A DNA stretch of 64,000 nucleotides from Hydractinia symbiolongicarpus (GCF_029227915.1 NC_079876.1:6756001-6820000); one strand, 5' to 3'. Numbered from the stretch's first letter, positions 20,640 to 32,747 are shown. Made by a program: numbers and translations. Notes: generated by a model from the letters alone, not told the origin.

Positions 20640-22230
20640 CGCGGGCTTGGTTAAATCCGTACTTGTTTTTATTATTTTCCGAAATTTATGCCAAACAAAT
20701 GCTATCGTGTTTTACCGTCTTCTCACACAATTAAATACGCCGTAAATCACTTCACAGTTCGAACAAACAAACTAAGAACGCGACAAAGCCGGCACCGAAA
20801 AACGTTTTTGGGTGAAAAAATAGTCTTTTAACCAAGTCCATCAGCCACCGACCCTTAAAGTCTGATGCTAAATTCCCACTGGAAAAAATTTCTGCGTTGC
20901 GGCGCGTTTTGACTTTATACGGTAGTCGCTAAATGACGCACACTCGCTGTTGGTTTACTGCGTGACGTCACGTTATGTGTTGCCGCATGCTAATAGAAGT
21001 ATTTTTCATTGTTATTCTGAAATCACATGTTTTTTTTGGGGGGTACAAAGTTAAAAGAAAATATTTTAATATTCGATGTAAACAAAAAAAAAAAGAAGAA
21101 GCGATGATCATGTGGCGACGTGTCTCGCTTTAGAGAACTGCGTTATCCCTGTGAATTCACTTAAAGGAACTGCTAAGAAACATATGCGAAGTTATATAGA
21201 GTAATATTCTTCGTACGAAATATTTTACACCCAGCTCATTCAGGTCTTGTGCCACAGATCATCTCATTTTCAGATGTGTTTATAATAAAACAAAAGTCTA
21301 AATGTCAACCGCAGTGATAAACCTCGCTTTGCTTTATATATGACTTATAAAACAAACAAGAACCCAAAAGATTTCCAACATTCTTTCCAATGTCAGAAAT
21401 AACGCCTTTTGATACATGTTAGTTGTTTCTGTCGTCAGCACGACCTATCTTTCCGAACTTTGCGACCTCTGTGGGGCCCAGACGTTGATATTTTTGTTGA
21501 GCTGGTGCGGTGGAGATTTTAGATGCCATTAGCAAATTTCGAAAGCTCTCTACCTGGCATATGTTTGCACAAAAGTAGCGACTTTGTAGCCTGCAGGCAT
21601 AACTAGTATTGACCATGATCTTTTTGGTTTACAAACACTAGCCCATTCCTAATTCCCACTAAAAGCGATAAATTTGCTCTTTACGAAATTAAATTTACGC
21701 AAAGATGAATAAAATTCACTAACTTTAATTTTTTGCGAAAGAAAGAGTTTAATGAAACAACCAAACACATGAACAAACATAAATATGTTTTAGCCGTACA
21801 CACGGCGCGGCTAGCAAATATACTTTCACATCGATGTTGGCTTTCCACTTTTTCTAGAATCCTGTCTTAAATAAGGTGCACAAAGTATAAACAAAAGAGC
21901 TAAAGTTAGAATTATTTTTCTGGACATTCAAACCTTCTCACCCGTGTTATTGCTTCTCATCCTTATACCTGCTTACTGGTGCTATTTTTAGTTTTATTTT
22001 ATCCTCCTAGGGACAATGGAATTCATGGTATATTTAACTTCAAGAATTTAAGATGAAAAAAGAAAGGTAAGCAAGACCACATAATTACTATCTAACTGAT
22101 TGAATTTTGCTGGGCAAATGTCTATTTTCTTTCTTACTTGATTCCATTTTTACATTTCTTGCAGGGTACAAGCACAGGTAAGATCATATCATATTAACAA
22201 AATTACAAAAAATAAATTGCATTATGATTA
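20640..22230. other. Intergenic stretch with no supported gene
   Basis: There is a mixed-composition block around 20740-21000, one exact TGACGTCA at 20963-20970, and a short minus-strand ORF at 21419-21616 that I do not recognise. A plus-strand 13-nt block at about 22165-22177, flanked by TTGCAG and GTAAGA, looks like a micro-exon but has no partners that make a reading frame. Confidence 0.5.
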
Positions 22231-22235
22231 ATTTT

Positions 22236-22610
22236 AGCTAGGTAGGTAGATAGATAGGTAGATAAGTAGATAGGTAGATAAGTAGATGAGTAGATAGGTA
22301 GATAAGTAGATAGGTAGATAAGTAGATAGGTAGATAGGTAGATAGATAGATAGGTAGATAAGTAGATAGGTAGATAAGTAGATAAGTAGATAGGTAGATA
22401 AGTAGATAGGTAGATAAGTAGATAGGTAGATAAGTAGATAAGTAGATAAATAGATAGGTAGATAGGTAGATAAATAGATAGGTAGATAAATAGATAGGTA
22501 GATAAGTAGATAGGTAGATAAGTATATCAGTAGATAGGTAGATAAATAGATAGGTAGATAAGTAGATAGGTAGATAAGTATATCAGTAGATAGGTAGATA
22601 GGTAGATACA
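22236..22610 (+). repeat. GATA-type microsatellite/minisatellite (about 370 bp)
   Basis: A long array of TAGA tetramers arranged as GATAGGTAGATAAGTA-type higher-order units, nearly pure over about 370 bp. All three frames of the minus strand are open because the unit has no stop there; the resulting Leu/Tyr/Ser repeat peptide is an artefact of the array. Confidence 0.9.
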
Positions 22611-22619
22611 ATCGTTGCC

Positions 22620-24450
22620 AAAAGTAGTTGAGACAAATGCAAAAACTGACTATTAGTGGTAAAAAAGACAATAAATACAGAACTACGACTCTTTTTATCC
22701 CCTCCCCCACTCCCTTTACACAATGTTGGAGAGTCATAGCAGCAAACTTCTGTGTTCAAAAAACCTAAGTACAACATTGTGGTGAGGGTGCGGGGGTGAA
22801 AGGTTGAAATAATTCAAATTTAAAAAAATGTCTCAACACTTTAGGTAGCTAGGTAGCTGGTGGTTAATGATTTCTTGTGCTATTGAAGCAGTAACTTAAA
22901 AGGATTTTGCATTTTCATGAAGAAAAGAATAAAACGTCTAATTAAAGAAGTTGACTCCAAGAATGATTATCTTCATAATCACTTCATAGTCAGATAAACA
23001 TTATATTTTGTTTATTAGCAAATTTATACAGTGCGGTCAAGTTTGTCTGAATTTACTTGCATGGCAATAGCTCATAATGGCGGCGATTGTTTTGGTGAAT
23101 TTAGTAGATAAATCGAAGAAAAACGTTGTATATTGCAATAGTATATAGTTTATTTATGATCTCAATTAGTAAAGATTATAAACATGGGCAATACAAGGAT
23201 GTTAGAATGATCAGAGTGGCTAAAATATATTTTTAAAGTTTATGCATTATCCTCGTCTAGTAAAACGTCTAGAAGACAAAGCAAATAAAAATTACCAGTT
23301 CAGTTGTGTAGCTAATTGGTGTAAAAAAGATGAAGATACATAAGGTAAAAGCTATTAGAACGGTAGTAACTGTTAAAACTTTAGTTGATAATTCGTGTAC
23401 ATATGTAAAAGCAATGGTAAAAAAGTCATATGGTACTGAAGCAAGGCCAAGTGTTTTTATTTGAAAATGGATACCCACGTTCTTGCAGTTTTGTTATTTT
23501 TGAAACATTTCCACAACACTGACAATCAAATTTTGGCTGTGACACAATAGTTGCAAAAATGGCATCGACGGTCTAGAAAAAGATTGGTTCCTATGGTTTT
23601 GTTTAAGGCTGCAAAAGTTAAGTCAGCAAATGCAAGAAAGGAAAATAGAAAAGTTGTTCTTAATGCTGCAGATCCAAGTGAATCTTATTTTAAAAGAGAT
23701 GTCACTTCAATTATAAAAACATTAAGACCACTTAACCTTTTTTGTTGTAGTTCGTAGCTAGCTAACGTTTGTAATGAAATCTTCCAATATATTCGGAAAG
23801 GTCTTTACCAAGTGTTAAACTATTATGCAGTTAAATGTTTATATTAACGTTTTAACATAAAATAAGCTGGACGTTTTATGTTTGGCTCTTTAAAAGCACA
23901 ACAAACCTCCCATTATGGATTTTTTTCCCCGCACAAAAAAAAATTTAAATAATTCTAAATTAAAAAAAGACACTCTCAACTTCACAACTTTAGTAAGTTC
24001 TCTCAAGCCTATTCTTTTTCTTACTCAAATAAAAAAAGTTTAAATTGCTATTATTCAGAGCTCTAATTACTTTACTTCATTTTCCAAAATATAAACCGCC
24101 CAGTTTAAAGACAAAAATGGTTTATTTAAAGACGGTAGGTTTTAATATTCCGTGATCCGAGAGAAATAGGTTTACACCCTGTAGCTGTTTCTTTCACGAA
24201 TTCCCCTATTATTACTTTTAAAAAACCTGTATCAGCTGATCTGGCACCTTCCAGCTGGCACTAACTTTCTTTTCGATTGTCTTGAAAGCCTAACAAGCAA
24301 AGGCGTAAATAGCAAAATGATCAACAACATTCAAAATTAAAGCTTTTGCGTTGCTATTGAAAAATTTTTATGTTTTTTGGGTAAAAGTGTTTGTTAACCG
24401 TCTGGATTTTTCAAGCCGGCCATACAAGTTTTTAAGCATTCTGATTGGCT
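22620..24450. other. Intergenic stretch with no supported gene
   Basis: AT-rich. A plus-strand open frame at 23551-23757 has a basic start and an ADPSESYF segment, but I cannot assign it and see no splice context. CCAAT-like GATTGGCT occurs at 24441. No repeat array is evident. Confidence 0.5.
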
Positions 24451-24457
24451 TAGCGCT

Positions 24458-24500
24458 CTTGACGACGGGCCGATATTTCGCAGTATTGCCCGTCGTCAAG
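24458..24500. repeat. 13-bp perfect inverted repeat (hairpin)
   Basis: CTTGACGACGGGC at 24458-24470 is exactly inverted at 24488-24500 with a 17-nt spacer. It is GC-rich against an AT-rich background and probably the end of a miniature element; no target duplication was identified. Confidence 0.5.
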
Positions 24501-24814
24501 AAAAGTTCAAGTAAAATTAACTTCTAAAATGTTTTTTTTCACTTAGTCCTGAATTATTTTTTGTATGTTTGTTATTTTTTATCTAAGTCAATCAGTTTTT
24601 TATTCTTAAAGAAATAATTACAAGGAATTTCCGATCCGCTTTTATCAACTGTTAACTCTTTGATCACGTACTTTGGAAATTTTTAAATTAAACCTCTTTA
24701 AACTAAGGACGTGAAATGGCGCAATAAAGACAATTGGAAAGTTAAGATTTCGTTAAAAATTACACAAGAATTTCCCCTGTATTCAATGATTAAAATGTAA
24801 AATGAAGAAAGCAA

Positions 24815-24872
24815 CAACGACAACAACAAAAACAACAAAAACAACAAAAATAACAAAAACAACAAAAATATA
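24815..24872 (+). repeat. CAA/AAAACAAC microsatellite
   Basis: Imperfect AACAAC and AAAACAAC units over about 55 bp, close downstream of the HEPN gene's stop codon side. No coding meaning. Confidence 0.8.
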
Positions 24873-25032
24873 AAGGTAAAGTTTAAAAAACATTATCTGG
24901 AAAGTGTACATTCTTCAATTACTAATTTTAAGCATCAATATGATACATCTTTATAAATTCTATAAAACCAGTATGGTATGCTAAAACCAGTACTTGTTCC
25001 AGTTTCACTATCTGAATGATATGATACGTGTC

Positions 25033-27802
25033 TTATAATTCGTTCGGAGTATGTTTTTTCTTTCCCAACTTTGTACAGCTAATATTCGTGGCGGAAATGT
25101 ATTTCTTCCAATATCCGTTGTTGTCATCATGGAACCAAACTTCGGTGCAACAACCTGGAACTGCAAATATTTCCGCTCCTCTGACCGGTTTCTTACCTGT
25201 GAACGAATTCCCAACATCTCTTACGTTACCCAGAATGCATCTGTTTGTGTTAAGGAAATAGTGCATGTTTTTGTTTGAGTGAGGTTTAATTGTTGGAAAG
25301 TAATGCTGATAACTGTTCCAATCAAATTCAACGTTGCCCCTGTAAGACATAAACAAAGATTTCGTAAATTACAATTACCTTGAGAAGTAATTAAATTAGT
25401 TTGTACTTTATCTTTAAATTAGGCCCTGCAAAAAATATTAAAAAACTCGCTATTCGTACTAATTTTTTTCTCTCTGATTTGCTTAGAACTACAAATTCCT
25501 TATATCTCAGGTGACATAAGCTGCGACCCAATAAAGACTGCGCGTAAAATCATGATATCAACTTTGCAGCCTCTTGTATTGATGGTTAAAGGTTTATTAT
25601 GTTAACAAAGTGGCAAGACGCACAAAAAGGTTGCTACCCGCGTCTTATATACTGCAGAATTGCTGAAAAGGCTTTCCAGAGCTTTCATAAATCGTGTGTT
25701 GCAGATTCTGAGAAACATTACCTCAATTTTTACTTTACACAGTATAAATTGAGGAACAAAAAGTCATCAAATTCTTTTTTTGCCAAATTCGCTAAATTTA
25801 AATCTCGCTTGAAATATAAGGACCTTTCAGACCTATCTTTAAATAGGCCCCCAAAGTGAAAGTAAAATACTCATCTTAGCAAAAAAAGCACATTTATGTG
25901 AAATATCAAGAACAATGCATCTTACCAAACATAATTAAGTTGATATGGATCACGAATTCCTTTAAAAGAGAATGAAAACTGACTATCTCGAATGGTTCCA
26001 TATGTGCACCAGGCATATCTCCAATGTTCGTATATTTGCTCAGCGTAAAGAAAATATAAGCCAAGTAGAAATATAATCTTGATGTTAAAGCTGGGTAGAT
26101 AAGAGATGAATTTCTTCACGTACTGTACAATTCTTTTCGAAGTGGAGGACACAGGGAAGTAACATTGATAGAATGTTTTCAATTTTTCTACAGCATCGCG
26201 GTGGTTTAAAGTTTCGAAGATCTGAATTAACGTTTGCACATTTTGGGATAAATTTTTTCCATTTTCTTCAATAGCCTCACCAAAATCCTTAAAAATTTCG
26301 AGTTTGTCGTCCTCTTGGACCAACTTAAACGACACACATAATTGTCGAAACCTTTCAATCTTTTTCTCATCGTACCCTTCAATACATGCAAAAAGCAATC
26401 GTGAAAAATCAGTAGCATTCATCTTCCAATTGAAGTCGTTTTCAATGGTGGTCAATTTCTGTTTCAGCAACGTTACATCAGCTACAATGAAGTCGACACC
26501 AGATTGCGTGTAAGTTACGCTTCGTTGAAGTTGATTAACACGTAATGTGTTACCGTCTATCTTTCCATTTTCCAACATGGAAATCCAATTTCTCATGACA
26601 TGAAAATCGGATTGGAGGTTGTTGATACTAATGCTACTAATATTAAACTTTTTTTCCAAAACGGATACATTGCTCTTTGTAAGTGAAATGTCAGATAAAA
26701 GGTCTCTGACTTCACCAGATAAATTATCCATGACAATGCTATTGACTTCGCTAGCTGTGTGTAAATCCGTTGTTGATATACGTACGGATTTCGCCTCGAT
26801 TTGAAGTAGAGAAAGCTGTTTAGAATGATCAAGCACATTGGTTTCTGCAGCAGCAATTCTTTTGGTGTTGTCGTCAACTTTTTGTATCTCCATATCGCTC
26901 ACGAACTGTTCCAAACAAGAGAGTTTCGTTTCCAATGTTTTCACGATTTGACCTGTGTACATTTTCAAGGTTCCTGTTTCCAAGTCGTGAAATAGAGACA
27001 TGTTGTTGTAGCATAAGCCATTTAAAATGGAGTCAATTGTTTTGACGTAAGAAATGAATTGCGCATGCGTTAAAATGTTATTGATACTCCCATGGTTAAA
27101 GTTATTGCGCAGCTCTCGCGCACGTAAACAAAATGCGGCTTTACTTTGGTCACCAGGACGTGGTACCTTTTGTTTCCATCCACCCTGCGGAGGAGAGAGT
27201 TTTGTTTCGTAACAAATAACGATAATGATCAATGTTATATCCCAATCCTTTGCGTTTGATTTACCAGTTGGAGGGCAGAGAACGAGCCATTGATCAGGCT
27301 TGACAATTGATTTTAGTTGACTTTGATAATTATTCTTAAAACTTGCCATCCGGTTGAACAATGCAACTTCATTGTCAGGTAGTCCCGTGTAGGTAGGATC
27401 GTTATGGTAGTTGTGCAGTATCCAAACAAGTGCAGACTTCACGCATAACTGCAACATTAAGCCTACCCTCATCCAGAAATCACATTGTGGTATCATTGAT
27501 GTGGATGCTGCAATGGATGCTGCAGTGGCTGCTGCAGAATTGGTCGCTACGCCAACTCCGACGGATGCTGCAGTATTTGTTGCTATGCCAACTCCGACGG
27601 ATGCTGTAGTATTTGTTGCTACGCCAACTCCGACGGAAGATGCAATAGCTGTAGCACATCTCGACGTTGACATTGTGGCGCCTGTTGCTGATGAAATTGT
27701 TGCCATAGCAACACCTGTCGAAGAGGCTGTGGTAGATGCGCCCGTGGCAAACGACGTAAAGGAGGTAGATGTGCTCGATGGTGATGTCGTTGTCGAGTTC
27801 AT
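25033..27802 (-). CDS. HEPN (DZIP3-type), coiled-coil, membrane-anchored protein
   Basis: Two coding exons, 27802-25926 and 25339-25033, joined TG|GTAAG to CAG|GG in phase 2; 727 residues ending in TAA. Residues 1-102 are Ser/Thr/Ala-rich and include three near-copies of a 16-residue unit (SVGVGVATNT). About 104-290 is a HEPN domain of the DZIP3 type: hydrophobic helices, the PPQGGW segment and RNNFNH near 232-237, matching the R-x4-H motif of HEPN nucleases. About 290-480 is predicted coiled coil, then a helical block of unknown type (about 480-560), a membrane segment (IIFLLGLYFLY, about 575-588) and a Cys/Trp/Tyr-rich tail. HEPN domains are often RNases in immunity and stress; DZIP3-type ones occur in animal proteins with immune-like architecture. 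The function here is inferred. The ATG is the first in the presumed spliced mRNA. Confidence 0.8.
27540..27690 (-). repeat. 48-bp in-frame tandem repeat inside the HEPN gene
   Basis: Three near copies of a 48-bp unit (GCYACGCCAACTCCGACGGA on the plus strand, at about 27546, 27594 and 27627) encode the 16-residue Val/Gly/Ala/Thr repeat in the N-terminal region. Length polymorphism between alleles would be expected. Confidence 0.7.
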
Positions 27803-28205
27803 AATCGGCAAGCAGGAGTAAATGATAAACACAGCTATCGTACTATTGGAAAAACGTATGATGTAACACCCTAAAATAATTTTAAACAAAAATCTGTATT
27901 TTATTACTTATTTTGAATTTCCACTCAGTAGCAACAAAACGGAACGAAACAAGAAAAATATTTAAATTTAATTGGCTCTGATAATTACTCATCTGTTTCT
28001 AATTTCTTCCCATACCTGTCAATTCAACCTCGTCCCCAGGGCATCTTTTCTGACCCCAGGACGGCGAATGTAGTGTCGTAATGTTGCTAACATTTAGCAC
28101 AAATCGAAGAAACATCGACGTTTATAGTACAGCCTAAAAATTTTGAACTTGCCCGACAAGCTATTTGCCCTCTAAGGATTGACCAATTAACAGGTCGCAT
28201 GCGAT

Positions 28206-28286
28206 GAAACTTAAGAACCTCGTCCCCAGAGTCTGGTGCCCCCTTACGATACAAAAATGCCCTGGGAACGAGGTTGGAAACTTAAG
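28206..28286. mobile_element. 61-bp miniature palindromic element with 10-bp target duplication
   Basis: The element at 28216-28276 starts AACCTCGTCCCCAG and ends CTGGGAACGAGGTTG, with inverted ends of about 14 bp. It is bounded by GAAACTTAAG at 28206-28215 and again at 28277-28286. A 10-bp direct duplication next to inverted ends indicates insertion by a DNA transposon machinery, with Mutator-type enzymes the best fit. A second related end lies at about 28023-28037. Confidence 0.7.
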
Positions 28287-28592
28287 ATTTACTTTGAAGT
28301 TTTTTTAAAAAAATGTAGAAATGAAAAAACTCAAACAAATCAATTTATTGTTGTTGGCTTGGTAATTATTGGCATAAAGATTATGTTGTAGGAGTGTACT
28401 ACAAAAATTGTTGACCTTCAAAGATTTTTAGGGAAAATAAGGAAAAATAAAGAAACATTTTAGGCTCAAAAAACTATTAAAATTTTACAGGCTAAACCGA
28501 GTACTTAGTTTTCTTACAAACAAAGTGTAAAATATATACCACAAGACAGTATTAAAAAAGTTGATTTTGACAACCATTTAGCAACTTGTGGC

Positions 28593-28707
28593 AGGCAAGC
28601 AACATCTTCGTCCCCACGGTCTTGTGGCCCCTGAGCCGTTATTGCGGAGTGGCCAACATCTTCATCAACAAGGCAAAATGGCTTGGGAACGAGGTTGAGG
28701 CAAGCAA
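28593..28707. mobile_element. 95-bp miniature element of the CTCGTCCCC family, 10-bp duplication
   Basis: The element at 28603-28697 begins CATCTTCGTCCCCACGG and ends TTGGGAACGAGGTTG. It is flanked by AGGCAAGCAA at 28593-28602 and 28698-28707. The ends are the same family as at 28216-28276, but the interior and the duplicated target are different, showing an independent insertion. Confidence 0.7.
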
Positions 28708-28949
28708 GTTAGAGCAATACTGTACGTATCTCCAGCGAGTAATGTAACATAGTTACAGTCGGAGGGGAGAAAGCAGCAGCCATTAGGATGGAATAAATCT
28801 TCCCATTACTTTGTTTGCTATATGTAAACAACGAAGTAAACAACACAGCGATCGGACATCGATCAAATAAACATTCAATCAGTTATTAATCAGTTTTGTC
28901 AAAGAGACAATTTTATTGAGAACTATAAATATGTGAAAGAATCTCTTAC

Positions 28950-29040
28950 CTTGTATGTTTCACGTAGTATTCACCAAACTGAAAGTTCGTAGTATTATCA
29001 CAAAAATCTAATTAGTGTGTTAGGGTCGAGTTACACAGAG
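28950..29040 (-). other. Likely non-coding first exon of the HEPN gene
   Basis: On the minus strand CATACAAG|GTAAGAG at 28950/28949 is a near-consensus donor. An acceptor TATTTTAG|GGTG at 27871/27870 lies 68 bp before the HEPN ATG. From about 29040 to the donor there is no ATG, and none from 27870 to 27803, so the ATG at 27802 would be the first in the spliced message. The 5' limit is approximate. A TTTATATCG run near 29050 may be a weak TATA element. Confidence 0.5.
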
Positions 29041-29283
29041 AAAAACAGCGATATAAATATCAATTCGTTTTTAAAAAGTTAAAAATCAAATTGATTTTAC
29101 TAAAGTTTAAAAAACGTAAAAATGAAGATTTATCTATTAAACCATGATAAGTAACATTGTTATTCAAGCTTTATTATTTCACCACAATTTAAAAATTTTA
29201 TTTGATGTATGGAAGGGGGGTTAATTCGGGGTTTTCCCTCTGTGTTTTAATCACAACAGGTAAGAACAATGAGGAAATTCCCT

Positions 29284-29550
29284 TGACGTCATGCAATCAT
29301 ATAAAAAAAATTTGTCATCACAAGTCTCCTTCTCAAGATATTTTAAACACATATGACGTCAGAAAAATGTCTACTTCATTGGGGGTCAGGTCGATTGTGC
29401 GCATGCTCAATCAACAATCAAAATAGCGCCGTTATAATCTCTCATATAAGTCAGAATAGCTAGTGTAGGGATGGCGTATAACCACATTTTTCAATTCCCA
29501 CGGTCAAACTCTCCTTAAAAGTATCATACACAAAAACTGTTGTGACGTCA
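29284..29550. promoter_or_regulatory. Cluster of three exact CRE palindromes upstream of the HEPN gene
   Basis: TGACGTCA occurs at 29284-29291, 29354-29361 and 29543-29550, that is about 240-510 bp upstream of the likely first exon of the minus-strand HEPN gene. CREB/ATF bZIP factors bind this 8-mer. The last copy falls at the left edge of the polymerase remnant, so the cluster could instead belong to the mobile element's own promoter or terminus. Confidence 0.4.
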
Positions 29551-30210
29551 CAGCTGTTCATCACACCTCATTTCCACAAAGATCACCAAAAATCCGCTTC
29601 AACAACATCTGACAAACCCGACAATGCTATCGTGCGCAAGTTGAGTAGGGGAAATTCCCAACCTCGAAGCAATCTTCGGATGTTGTTGAAATGTGTATAT
29701 ATAAATGAATTGGTTCAAAAAGGCAATCAGCAAAACTATATAGCACCGTGTCTGCACCAGTGGCAGCAACTCGCGACGCTCTTGCCGATTGACTACAGAG
29801 TGTGCGGGATACCGTTGCCTTCTACTATAACAAGGCAAAGGAACAAATTTCGGGAGGTACAACACTTCACGATGAGGTAGAGAGGAAGCACGGAAAGACT
29901 ACACAGAGGAATATCAGTGGGGACGATATCCAGATGGTAGAAGACGGAGATAGAATCAAAGTTCAACAAGCATTTGAACCAACCTCTAAAGGACGCAATG
30001 CAAAAAATTACGTCACACATAGAAATGCACGTTAAGGTTGTGTATAGTTTTAGTTGTGATATTTACAAGGGTGGAGGTGGCGTTTCTAATTACAATAAAA
30101 CTAAGAGCTCCAGGTTGCTGTCAAGTATAGCGAAAATCGAAGCGTTTATGGAAGAATGCGAAATGAAGCGTCTCGATCTGGAGGACGGCGAATTCTGGAC
30201 TAAGGCTTAT
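29542..30210 (+). pseudogene. N-terminal part of a Polinton-like family B DNA polymerase (broken)
   Basis: Three overlapping plus-strand frames (29542-29800, 29802-30035 and 29974-30210) together resemble the poorly conserved N-terminal region of the large protein-primed-type DNA polymerases found in cnidarian Polinton/Maverick-like elements. Visible pieces include PDNAIVRKLSRGNSQPRS and FEPTSKGRNAKNY. At least two frameshifts separate them. The last frame runs into the left edge of the Mutator-like insertion at 30210 and resumes in the same frame at 33166. The true start is not defined; the first open codon in this track is GTG, not ATG. Confidence 0.55.
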
Positions 30211-31192
30211 GGTGGCTCACCAATAAAAAATACCCGATTTTGCCCAAAAATTCGATTTTGAGATTTTAAATGATTTAAAGTAAATAAATATCGCTGAAAA
30301 CGATTTTGAAAACCAATTTTTTATATCTGGTGTAGTTTTTCAGGAATTATCCCATTACCAGTGAATGTACCCCTGGCAACGGGCCTTAGTAACGGTGATT
30401 TGGTCCTTTTTAGGGCTTTTAGTACTTACAATTTTAGTATTTTTGACCAGCTTGGTTAACCACGCTTTCGACTAAGCTTAGTTTAAAGTTTATTCGGGGG
30501 CCATCTTGGATGATTTTCAGGCATAAACAAACGGAGTTTGAGTGAAGTGATAAGGAGGAAATTTGTTTTTTAAAGGGACTGTACGGTGAAAAATATATAT
30601 ACCTTATATCAATTCTTCTCCACTTGTTATTAAAGAAAATCCCCTTCATTCACTTCGTATTTTTTTATTATAGAAGTCTAACCTTTTTTTTTTATTGACT
30701 TTCTTTGTGAAGCATGACCTTCGCTCACCATCATGGCGGGAATAAGTCTGCATTGAAAGTGAGGCTGGATAAATATGTTTGCGTATGACGTAGAGCAATT
30801 CAGAAACAAATTATAACAAACTCATTGTATGGAATGTGAGGCAAAAAGTTAACGCCGTATTTATTTATTTTTTTATATTCGTGTATATATTAGACAGTTC
30901 GTAGCTAATTTACCCCCGTATCATATATATAACATGAATTATTCATATATATATATATATAAATAATTCATTTTTTTGTACGAGGTACACCGTTCATTCA
31001 AAAATGAAAGGCTAGCGATGAAAATTATCAACTTAGGTCCCAGGATTTTTTTTTTCATTACTTTGTTGACGGAAAAAAAGAAAAGGGATTCGGGACTAAA
31101 TGATAAATAGCCTCAACGTGTTTTGAGCATGAGAATAGCTTTTAAAAAACTGTTTATTTTGTTCATATTTTCTTGCAAGAATAGAATAAATA

Positions 31193-32600
31193 ATGGGTAG
31201 TAATAAAAATAAAGGTTATTGAAAGAGAAAAAGAGATTTTCGTGACAACAGGTATCATAAGAAGCAAGAGGCTGACAGTAGTAGTACACCTTACAAGAAC
31301 AATGTTAATGTCCCCGAAAATAATTCTGTACCTCAAACTGTAAGCAGTAGCAAAGTAATTGTGCAAGAAACTGATGATTCAATTGATAGTGATAACTACA
31401 ACATTTTGATAAACTTTTCCATCTTAAAGAAACTCATTGAAAATGTATCAAGTTGACCAGAATGTGATAGTGGTTTGATATTCACTGACGAAGAGAACAA
31501 GCGCCAAAGATTTTCACATAAACTATATTTTAAATACTCTAGTACTAGATGTACCTTTGTATACAGTACTTTTACTTCTAAAGAAGTTGTAGTAGATAAG
31601 AAAAAGAACAAGCAAGGAAAAAATTTCTTTGATGTCAATTTAAAGATGGTCATAGCTTATAGCATATCGAAGATTTTCAACCGCTCTTTTGAAAAAAACG
31701 ATCTAATTTATAAATATTATTTGGGAGATGATGACTCTTCGTCTTATGGTAATGTTGTTGCTAGTAAACCATATGAAGCATATGGCATAGAACCCTTGAA
31801 AATAGAGTACTAGAGTATGTTGGTCATTTTAAAAAACGTATTGGAACCAGACTATGCAACTGACGCAAGGAAAAACATAACGGGATGAAGCTGACAGGCC
31901 ATGGCAAACTAACTGAAGTTGCAGTTAATGCCATGCAAAATTATTTTAGTATGGTCATACGTCAAACATCAGCTTTAAAGTCGTTAAATGATAAAGAAAA
32001 AGTGTACCAAATGAAAAAAAACATTCGAGCAGTTTTGTACCATTGTACTGATTTCCCTGACACAACTCGTCGTCACATACTTTGCCGAACTGGTCCTAAT
32101 AGCTGGTGTAAGTGGAAAAAGTCAGAAGGAGCATCAGTTGACAATTCCTACAGACCAAAAATAAACTTGCCAATTTGGATATATGATATTGTAAGGAAAG
32201 ACTTTGAGGAATTAAGCGATGATAAAATTTTAAAAAGGTGTACCCATGGAAAGACACAGAACGCTAATGAGAGTCTTAATAATGTAATTTGGTCAAGGTG
32301 ACCCAAAAATATATTCTTACATAAATCTTCTTTCGAAATAGGAGTCAATTCTGCCGTATTGCATTTTAATGAGGGAACAGCTGGTGTTAGAATAGTCTTG
32401 TCTTTTTTAATTCTTGAAATTAGCGCTAAAACCATTTTGTCGTCATCTCGTAAGGATAAAGCCCGCTTGTCGAATATGGCTAGAAAAGACACTTTAAAGG
32501 TTAAAAATAGAAGAAGAAAATTGAGAGCTATTAGAAAAGGTCGGGTGGACAAAGAGAAAGAACTTGAAGGAGGGGAATCTTATAAATCTGGCAACTTTGA
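31193..32600 (+). pseudogene. Mutator-like transposase remnant
   Basis: Opens at ATG 31193. Frame A runs to about 31790, with a zinc-knuckle-like region (PECDSG... RCTFVYSTFTSKEVV), then a frameshift. Frame B (about 31795-32570) has YVGHFKKRIGTRL, LTGHGKLTEVAVNAMQNYF, RTGPNSWCKWKK and CTHGKTQNANESLNNVIW, the C-terminal half conserved in cnidarian MULE-type transposases. In-frame stops are all TGA (31220, 31454, 31861, 32299). The catalytic core between about 31660 and 31740 looks shortened relative to the family, so an internal deletion is likely. The C-terminus is Lys/Arg-rich. Not functional. Confidence 0.75.
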
Positions 32601-32747
32601 TGTATTTTGGACAATTTTTTTTTATTTTGCATATTATCGTATTTGTACATTTTTGCATACTTTACTAATTTTGAACAAAGCTAACATTTTGAATGCCTTG
32701 AGCTTTTTACTTCAAATTTTCAGGACTTTTTACAATACTCCATGATC

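Noticed and set aside
22050-22180. Plus-strand micro-exon-like blocks with GTAAGC and GTAAGA donors
   Set aside because: No reading frame or further exons could be linked; possible non-coding transcript only.
22234-22737. 167-residue minus-strand ORF rich in Ile/Tyr/Leu/Ser
   Set aside because: It is the translation of the GATA-type microsatellite; the stop-free unit alone explains the open frame.
25599-25859. 86-residue plus-strand ORF inside the HEPN intron
   Set aside because: No recognisable domain, no splice context, and antisense to an intron; not supported as a gene.
27411-27821. 136-residue Ala/Val/Pro-rich ORF on the plus strand
   Set aside because: Antisense shadow of the repetitive N-terminal region of the HEPN gene.
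27803-27889. Extending the HEPN protein upstream to give a hydrophobic N-terminus (FKIILGCYIIRF)
   Set aside because: The first codon there is TTG and a good acceptor (TTTTAG at 27871) lies inside it; the first ATG after the presumed splice is at 27802.
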